DNA of 40,144 nucleotides from Puniceicoccales bacterium (GTDB lineage Bacteria; Verrucomicrobiota; Verrucomicrobiia; Opitutales; JAIRLM01): positions 1 to 40,144 of the forward strand of contig JAITCU010000018.1 in NCBI GenBank assembly GCA_031282835.1, in the 5' to 3' direction. The position numbers were made by a program, and so were the translations under genes. Numbering within the stretch: position 1 is the stretch's first letter; every line of letters starts with the position of its first letter. The notes beneath the pieces are model-generated. The model was not told the origin of the DNA, ran no database searches, and saw only the letters and a program-made list of their open reading frames with translations. Of the stretch, positions 38,772 through 40,144 are shown in pieces.

Positions 38772-40144
38772 ATGCCTGAAATTAGCAGTCTAACTAGGGT
38801 TTTTTATATTGGAGTCTATGGAGATGGCAGAGGCTCCGCTTCAGCGGGTGTAACGGGTCTACGTTGCGTGGTGTATTTCGTCGGATTCAGTATTCGGGTA
38901 GTTTCCTGGAGCGTCGGTCTGTTTCCGTTGTTGGGCGTAATCATTTACGACAAGTTTATTATGCGCAATGCTGAGGGATATGACGTGGCGGTTTCGGCTC
39001 TTAAGCTGCAAATCCCGTTTTGGCTTGCATTTCTGGCTGTGGCGAAGAAGCCTGGCGATACGCCGGGTAATGTGGAGGTGCTGCTAGATAATTCCCAACA
39101 GGCCGAAGGCGCGCCGCCAGCTGAAGAACCCGAGGCAGCATGTTCCGTTGAAGGAGTACAAAAAGCGGAAGAAACCTGCACGGACGAAGAGGCACGCTTG
39201 GCCGAGGAGGAACGTTTAGCCGAGGAGGCACGTTTAGCCGAAGAGGCACGTTTAGCCGAAGAGGCACGCAAAGCAGAGGAAGCGCGTAAGGCCGAGGAAG
39301 CCTTGAACACCGCCAAAGCGGCGAATACCGCCGCACGCACGGCGTTGAATGATCTCATTGCGAAAGCAAAGGCGTTTAGTGACATAAACGTTACAGCCGC
39401 TCAAGGGTTACTGGATGTTCAGCTCGCCCCCGATGCCACCACTGCGAATGTTCAAGAAAACACCAAGCAGATCAAAGCCGAAACTGAGAAGTTGCAGGGG
39501 GCAATAACTGCCGCCGCAAACAAAGCTGAGGAAGCCCGCTTAGCCGAGGAGGCACGTTTAGCCGAAGAGGCACGTTTAGCCGAAGAGGCACGCAAAGCAG
39601 AGGAAGCGCGTAAGGCTTTGGATGCCGCCAAAGCGGAAAATACCGCCGCACGCGAGACGTTGAAGAATTTCATTACGAAAGCAAATGGGCTTGATGGCGT
39701 AGACGTTACAGCCGCTCAATGGTTACTGGATGTTCAGCTTGCCGCCGGTGCCACCATTGAGGAAGTTCAAGAAAACACCAAGCAGATCACAGCCGAAGCG
39801 ACGGAGTTACAGAAGGCAATAACTGCCGCACAAGCTGAGAAAGCCCGCTTAGCTGAAGAAGCCCGTTTGGCCGAGGAAGCCCGCTTAGCCGAAGAGGCAC
39901 GTTTAGCCGAAGAGGCACGCGAAGCCGAAGAAGCACGTTCCCCTGAAGAAGTACAAAAAGTGGAAGAAACCTGTACGGACGAAGAGGCACGTTTGCCCGA
40001 GGAAACTTACACGGCCGAGGCCGAGGCGCAGGCTTTGGATGCCGCCAAAGCGGAAAATACCGCCGCACGCGAGAAATTGAGCGGTCTCATTACGGAAGCG
40101 AAGGAGCTTAGCGTAGACATTACAACCGCTACGGATGCACTGAG
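38772..40144 (+). CDS. large repeat protein, N-terminal hydrophobic segments plus EEARLA and FIVAR-like repeats; truncated by window edge
   Basis: Frame from ATG 38772 is open to the window end: MPEISSLTRVFYIGVYGDGRGSASAGVTGLRCVVYFVGFSIRVVSWSVGLFPLLGVIIYDKFIMRN..EEARLAEEARLAEEARKAEEA..TAAQGLLDVQLAPDATTANVQENTKQIKAETEKLQGAI.. Absent from the ORF track because no stop is reached. Confidence 0.8.
   Translation, partial: MPEISSLTRVFYIGVYGDGRGSASAGVTGLRCVVYFVGFSIRVVSWSVGLFPLLGVIIYDKFIMRNAEGYDVAVSALKLQIPFWLAFLAVAKKPGDTPGNVEVLLDNSQQAEGAPPAEEPEAACSVEGVQKAEETCTDEEARLAEEERLAEEARLAEEARLAEEARKAEEARKAEEALNTAKAANTAARTALNDLIAKAKAFSDINVTAAQGLLDVQLAPDATTANVQENTKQIKAETEKLQGAITAAANKAEEARLAEEARLAEEARLAEEARKAEEARKALDAAKAENTAARETLKNFITKANGLDGVDVTAAQWLLDVQLAAGATIEEVQENTKQITAEATELQKAITAAQAEKARLAEEARLAEEARLAEEARLAEEAREAEEARSPEEVQKVEETCTDEEARLPEETYTAEAEAQALDAAKAENTAAREKLSGLITEAKELSVDITTATDAL
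39190..39940 (+). repeat. 18-bp (cgtttagccgaagaggca) minisatellite clusters within a ~320-bp higher-order repeat
   Basis: 39216-39294 and 39539-39617 are virtually identical; a third cluster starts near 39845. Each is followed by an ENTAAR..TAAQ.LLDVQL..VQENTKQI unit. Confidence 0.9.

Noticed and set aside
39190-39940. Regularly repeated DNA as a possible CRISPR array
   Set aside because: Repeats are contiguous 18-bp coding units without unique spacers; in-frame coding minisatellite.
38945-40068. Minus-strand Ala/Ser-rich and Leu/Arg-rich ORFs (SSALRASSAKRASSAKRASS etc.)
   Set aside because: Antisense translation of the 18-bp EEARLA repeats; the + frame from 38772 is continuous and has sensible domains.

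Overview
Bacterial chromosome segment. From gene content it is possibly a PVC/Verrucomicrobiota-like host-associated lineage; this is inference, not proven. Housekeeping genes: ppdK, comM, prmC, class I FBP aldolase, tig-clpP-clpX, an FtsI/PBP2-type PBP, rplS, an APC permease, an AGCS symporter behind a tandem glycine riboswitch, tRNA-Leu(UAA) and tRNA-Phe(GAA). A minus-strand type III secretion block (sctN-sctO-sctP-like-split sctQ-sctR, about 27.05-32.36 kb) stops after sctR, next to IS debris. Around it are several lineage-specific ORFs with an N-terminal hydrophobic segment and a repeat, coiled-coil or J-domain body; these are candidate T3S effectors or inclusion-membrane-like proteins. 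The most novel signal is a ~310-bp element present twice (16618-16943 and 36702-37015). It has the same promoter-to-ATG spacing, a conserved palindrome, a related short peptide (..FP[VI]P[RK]LTPGFKL..PF..EF.AFL..) and hairpins whose arms change in a compensatory way. Also notable: a sigma-54 activator with a degenerate receiver, two adjacent effector-like genes with matching promoter-to-ATG spacing, a pseudogenised dCMP deaminase, and a large EEARLA/FIVAR-like repeat protein running off the right edge that the ORF track missed.
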